From positions 13,303,001 through 13,367,000 of the forward strand of contig CM055605.1 of NCBI GenBank assembly GCA_029379385.1: a stretch of DNA of 64,000 bases, written 5' to 3'. The position numbers and the translations under genes were made by a program. The stretch is from Quillaja saponaria. Its lineage: Eukaryota; Streptophyta; Magnoliopsida; Fabales; Quillajaceae. Every line of letters begins with the position of its first letter. Within the stretch, counting starts at the first letter, position 1. Shown in pieces: positions 60,113 to 64,000 of the stretch. The notes under the pieces are model-generated. The model searched no databases. It worked only from the letters and a program-made list of their open reading frames with translations, and had not been told where the DNA came from.

Positions 60113-61398
60113 TGATAAGTTCATGAAATAACTTATATTACATCATATTTTGCATTAATTTTAGCTAGGTTCTTGAGTTTTGGATTACGAATTGTTTAAT
60201 TTTAGCTTAGTTTGTCGATTAATTCATATTGCATTAAAATGTCATGTTTTTAGCTATTATTGCTTAGAACTTTGGTTGTGTTTTGAAGGTACAAGCTTCA
60301 AGAGTCCTTTTTGCAGACTAATTGCTCAAGGGATAATATTTCAGCTTGTCGGGCGCCTAGGTTGTGAAAAACCAAGGCTACAGCACTGAAAAAGTCAAAG
60401 GCTAAGGCACCTAGGCGCTAAGAAGTCGACGCTGGGGCACCAAATTCTTGCGGTTAGGGCTCCCAAAGTCGTGCAAAGACTTTTATTTCATCCAAAAATC
60501 AGTGCTGGGGCGCAGGAAAGTCATGGCTGGGGCACTGGCTTGATAAAATTACTTCGAATTGGACTCTAACGTATGATTTTTGAAGCCTATAAAGAAAAAG
60601 GGCTTAAGGATTCTAAACACACAATTAAGCAACTGATTTTTGTAGATCTAGAGTTGATTGAGAGTACTTGGAGCTAGAGAAGCAAGGGATTTTGAAGAGC
60701 TTGGAGACCAACATCTTCCTACTTTTCTCTTATTCCCTCTTTCCTTTTAGTTTCTTTATATGTTCTTAATGCTTAGCTATAGTCATGTTTGCATCTAGTA
60801 GCATGAACTAAATCCTTTTTCTAGGATTATGATAGAACTCACTTGTAGTTTGATTTAATTTTACTTATGGATTGCTTAGGATTTGATATTATTGCTATTT
60901 ATGTCATTCTATATTCATTGCTTCTAATTGCTTGATCACCAATTAGATAGATTTGGTAATCAAGAGGAACCTTGATAAAAGAAATCTAGATTAGCCTTCA
61001 ATAATATAACACATGTTTGAATTCATTCACTTTAGTTGATTGAATTTGATTTGCATATAAGATAGACATATACCTATAAACCTTGTGTAGCCAAATTAGG
61101 TTGTTCTTAATGAACCTTTCTTAATTCAATTCTCATAGAAATATAGTGAATTGATTAAGTTAGATATTATTATAAGCAATTCGAGAGATACTTATAATTG
61201 AATAAGAACCCTAAGTTAATAATTTGGTATCACAACTAAGCATGATAATATAACAATAATCCAAGTAAGTGTTAAGTGAAGTTGTATTTCTAAGATTTCT
61301 CTATTATATTCTTATGTTTAGTTGCTTTAGTTTAGTTTAGTTAAAAAAATTTCAAAATTCATTCATTTGGATAAAGTTAGGATTAGTAAATTTTAACG
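60113..61398 (+). repeat. Athila-like 3' LTR (copy E), end truncated
   Basis: Starts TGATAAGTTCATGAAATAAC. It follows the same order as the reverse complement of copies C and D, through TAGATAGATTTGGTAATCAA, TAAGATAGACATATACC and GGATAAAGTTAGGATTAG. It stops near 61398 where chromovirus pol begins; the terminal part with TTCCTCGTGGG and GTGCACTTGCG is missing. Confidence 0.85.
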
Positions 61399-61982
61399 AT
61401 ATATGCACCAGAAGTTTCCTAAGATTGGCAAGTTATTATAGGAGGTTCGTTCAAGGCTTTTCTCAAATAGCCATACCTTTGACTAGATTGACTAGAAAGG
61501 GAGTGGAATGGGATTAGAGTGCAAGCTACCAAAAGAGATTTGAGGAGTTGAAGAGGAAATTAACCACTGCACCTATCCTAATTATACCAGATCCTAAAGA
61601 GAGATACATTATGTACAATGATGCCTCCAAGAGGGGTCTAGGATGTGTTCTCATGCAATAAGGTAGAGTAGTGGCTTATGCCTCTAGATAGTTGAGACTA
61701 AATGAAAAGCACTACCTTACACATGATCTTGAATTGGCTGCGGTTGTGTTTGCTTTAAAAATTTGGAGACACTGTCTGTTTGAAGGGAAGTTTGAGCTGT
61801 ATATAGACCATAAGAGCTTGAAGTATTCGTTTGATAAAAAAGAGTTGAACATGAGGCAGAGAAGGTGGTTAGAGTTCTTAATGGATGAGTGTGAATTGAA
61901 GTACCATCTAGGCAAAGCCAATGTAGTGGCATATGCATTGAGTAAAAAAACAAGGCATATGGCTAATATAATTATCCAATAG
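61399..61982 (+). pseudogene. Chromovirus RT end and RNase H
   Basis: After a frameshift: LRLASYYRRFVQGFSQIAIP and LTRLTRKGVEWDW (61430-61515), ELKRKLTTAPILIIPDPKER, YIMYNDASKRGLGCVLMQ (RNase H start), then an open frame 61692-61982 with HDLELAAVVFALKIWRHCLF, LYIDHKSLKYSFDKKELNMR and RRWLEFLMDECELKYHLGKA. Acidic residues of the RNase H site (D in NDAS, E in DLELAA, D in YIDHKS) are kept. Stops at 61660 and 61688. Confidence 0.92.
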
Positions 61983-62945
61983 TACAAGTTGTTGGAGGAC
62001 TTTAGAGATACAAGGTGTGCCTTAATTGAAATGAAGTCTAAGTGCATGGTATTGAGGGGTTTTAAAATGCAACTTGACTTGACGCAAAGGTTGAAAGAAA
62101 GCCAAGGCCAAGATGAATATTTGAAAGGCAATTAGGTAGGCATTGCAAAGTGAAAAAGTGAAAGACTTTAAGGAGAATAATGAAAGGTTGCAAGAATATC
62201 AAGGCAGACTTTGTGTACATAAAGATAGTAGTATTAAGAAGCTAATCTTAGATGAAATCCATAAGTCTAAGTACTCTATCCATCCTGGAAGCTCAAAGAT
62301 GTATAAAGACCTTAAAACTTAGTTTTGGTGGCATGGAAAGAAAGAAAATGGAAATTGAGACTATGTCTCAAGGTGTTTAACTTGTCAAAGAGTGAGAATA
62401 GAGCACCAGAAACCTGCAGGCCTACTACAACCTATAGATTTACCAACCTAGAAGTAGGATGAAGTAACAATGGATTTTCTAGTGAGGTTACCTAGAATCA
62501 CTAGTGGAAATGATGCCATTTAGGTGATTTGTAGACTAACTCACTAAGTTTGCTCATTTCCTGCCTATTAAGTTAAATTACTCTCTTGAAAAGCTGGCAC
62601 AATTATATATTAGAGAGGTTGTGAGATTACATAGAGTACCTAGAAGTATCATCTCAGATAGGGATCCTAGATTCACTTCAAAATTCTGGCAAGCCTTGCA
62701 GCAAGCTTTAGGGACTACGATTAAGTTTAGTACTGCCTATCACCCTCAAACGGATGGCCAGTCTGAAAGAACAATCCATACTCTAGAAGATATGCTTAGA
62801 GTCTGCATCTTAGACTTCAAGGGGAATTGGGATAGCTACCTGCTTTTAATTGAATTCACTTACAACAACTCTTTCCATCAAAGTCTTCAAATAGTACATT
62901 ATAAAGTACTCTATGGTAGGAAATGTAGATCATCATTGTGTTAGT
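61983..62945 (+). pseudogene. Chromovirus integrase
   Basis: HHCC part: EIHKSKYSIHPGSSKMYKDL and RCLTCQRVRIEHQKPAGLLQ (62250-62430). Catalytic core: DEVTMDFLVRLPRITSGND (first Asp, about 62460), IISDRDPRFTSKFWQALQQA (second Asp, about 62655) and YHPQTDGQSERTIHTLEDML (Glu, about 62770). The open frame 62621-62944 covers the core end. Inserts cDNA into host DNA in functional relatives; here stops at 62321, 62357 and 62521 among others. Confidence 0.93.
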
Positions 62946-63540
62946 TTGAAGTTGAGGAAAAGTAATTACTAGGGCCTGAAATAGTTCAACAGACTACTGA
63001 AGCCATTGTAAGGATAAGGAATAAGTTAAGAATTGCTCAGGATAGGCAAAAGAAGTATGCAGATAGAAGGAGGAGACCACTTGAGTTCAATGTAGGAGAA
63101 CATGTATTTTTGAAAGTCATACCGAGTACTGGATTCAGTAGGTCAAGAACATAAGGGAAACTTGGGCCTAGAAACATAAGGCCATATGAAATCTTAGAGA
63201 AAGTTGGAGTTGCAGCTTATAAATTAGCCTTACCCCCTAATCTTGCTAATTTACATGATGTTTTCCATGTATCCCAAATCAGAAAATACAAACCTAGTCT
63301 TGAGCATCTCCTTGAATATGAACCCTAAATAGTAGAAAACAACCTTGAAACAAAAACTGAACCAACAAGAATAACGGCTAGGAAAACAAAGTTCTTGAAA
63401 GAATAAGTGATTCCATTGGTAAAGTAGCTTGGAAAGGCTATATAGAGAAAGATGCAACTTGGAAGAATGAGGCAGAAGTAAGACAAGCATATCCATGGCT
63501 ATTTGAAGAGGTTACTATGAATTTTGAGGACAAAATTCTT
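62946..63540 (+). pseudogene. Integrase C-terminus with chromodomain
   Basis: RQKKYADRRRRPLEFNVGEH (63050-63105), YEILEKVGVAAYKLALPPNL and LHDVFHVSQIRKYKPSLEHL (63190-63315) form the GPY/F-type region. Then SIGKVAWKGYIEKDATWKNE and EVRQAYPWLFEE (63408-63510) form a chromodomain-like end, with aromatic Trp/Tyr positions kept. Chromodomains direct integration to marked chromatin in the family. Confidence 0.88.
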
Positions 63541-63556
63541 TTTAAGGGGTGGAGTA
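63541..63556 (+). promoter_or_regulatory. Polypurine tract of the chromovirus
   Basis: TTTAAGGGGTGGAGTA directly before the LTR start TGTAACATCC. Confidence 0.85.
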
Positions 63557-64000
63557 TGTAACATCCCCTAAATAGCACTTATTTTACTTATATAGTATGA
63601 TTTTGTGTCATTGATTAATAACTTATAAACCTAATTGAAAAATTCACTTAGACACATACAAACTTAAATAGTGCAATTGGTTTGATATGTATATTAGACA
63701 TGGGTAACTTAACAAAAAGCATGCACACATTTGACATTTTAGGAGTATATGTGCCAAGTTAAATATTAAGTGTGAATGTATACTTGAAAATGTGTTATTT
63801 GGCTTAGAAGCATTCTATTAGAAGGAAATGAGGAGAAGGGTGTAGATATTAGGGATTTAGAATGATTAAGTAATGTATTAATGGATAAGAAAATAGAAAG
63901 TAAAATATATAAATAATGTCATAGTTTATACCGGCATACATTGACTAAACTATATACTAATATATATAATTAAGGTGAGAGTGAATGTATAATATGTAGA
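63557..64000 (+). repeat. Chromovirus 3' LTR, cut by window end
   Basis: Begins TGTAACATCCCCTAAATAGC. It parallels 51514-51960 with scattered substitutions and short indels, so the element is not recent. Confidence 0.92.

Larger units (their letters stand above)
57666..61398 (+). mobile_element. Athila-like 3' end inserted in the chromovirus RT
   Basis: Holds a PF20167-like ORF (57722-58772), about 1.3 kb of 3' spacer, the polypurine tract AAGTTTGGGGGTA and an LTR (60113-61398) lacking its last about 130 bp. The chromovirus RT stops at the left edge; its RT/RNase H connection resumes at the right edge. RT sequence corresponding to the catalytic centre is missing, so the junction is not a simple insertion. 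Confidence 0.82.
51514..64000 (+). mobile_element. Ty3/gypsy chromovirus (Tekay/Del-like) with nested insertions
   Basis: Long LTRs of the same sequence stand at 51514-55425 and from 63557 to the window end. Between them, in order: PBS, gag with CCHC knuckle, protease, RT, RNase H, integrase, chromodomain and polypurine tract. All are on the plus strand and broken by stops. Two later insertions enlarge it: a solo LTR at 52390-53746 and an Athila-like 3' end at about 57666-61398. Without them the window holds roughly 7.4 kb of it plus a partial 3' LTR. The Tekay/Del placement rests on domain order and chromodomain, from memory. Confidence 0.9.

Noticed and set aside
61712..62131. 139-codon minus frame
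   Set aside because: Antisense of the chromovirus RNase H/integrase region, where the plus strand shows clear motifs.
1..64000. A new defence or biosynthetic gene cluster
   Set aside because: All long frames belong to transposons, a LOX pseudogene or the single NPF gene; no set of neighbouring intact genes is present.

Overview
The window is nuclear DNA from an angiosperm, most likely a eudicot. It is AT-rich, its one intact gene has GT-AG introns, and it is packed with plant-type Ty1/copia, Ty3/gypsy, L1-like LINE and CACTA elements. I find no bacterial, organellar, rRNA or tRNA sequence and cannot name the species from sequence alone. The only gene that looks intact is a five-exon NPF-family (NRT1/PTR) membrane transporter on the minus strand at 30898-27495. 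It predicts about 606 residues and resembles the NPF4.3/NPF4.4 group.

Layout. 1-1510: 3' end of a copia element (RT, RNase H, LTR). 2791-7959: a decayed 9-lipoxygenase (LOX1/5-type) pseudogene. It contains a local inverted plus direct duplication of one exon and is split by a copia element (4722-7752) that lacks integrase and RT. 8817-14450: two Athila-like LTRs in inverted orientation, the first split by a 3.3 kb solo LTR (8976-12248). 14755-17235: LINE ORF1 on the minus strand, split by an Athila-like solo LTR. 17543-19189: a long copia-like LTR. 20213-24182: a nearly full-length LINE ORF2 on the minus strand. 24.5-27.4 kb: sparse intergenic DNA.

After the NPF gene come a GC/CT-rich stretch (32.7-33.0 kb), a poly-A-tailed retrosequence, a gypsy protease fragment, a CACTA Transposase_24-like fragment and a tandem array with a period of about 165 bp (33.9-36.3 kb). 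36.9-46.9 kb is a LINE with ORF1 and ORF2 on the minus strand, split by a complete-ended CACTA transposon (38355-42924). 46.9-51.3 kb holds two successive 3' portions of Athila-like elements, each with an integrase end and a downstream plant-transposon-protein ORF. 51.5-64.0 kb is a Ty3/gypsy chromovirus with both LTRs, the second cut by the window edge. Its 5' LTR carries an Athila-like solo LTR and its RT is split by another Athila-like 3' end (57.67-61.40 kb).

I see no novel multi-gene system. The most informative points are the nested insertion history, the hairpin-forming duplication in the LOX pseudogene, an NPF protein with Ser where most nitrate transporters have Pro, a recurrent palindromic GGTGCC/GGCACC theme in the Athila-like family, and three copies of its post-integrase ORF.
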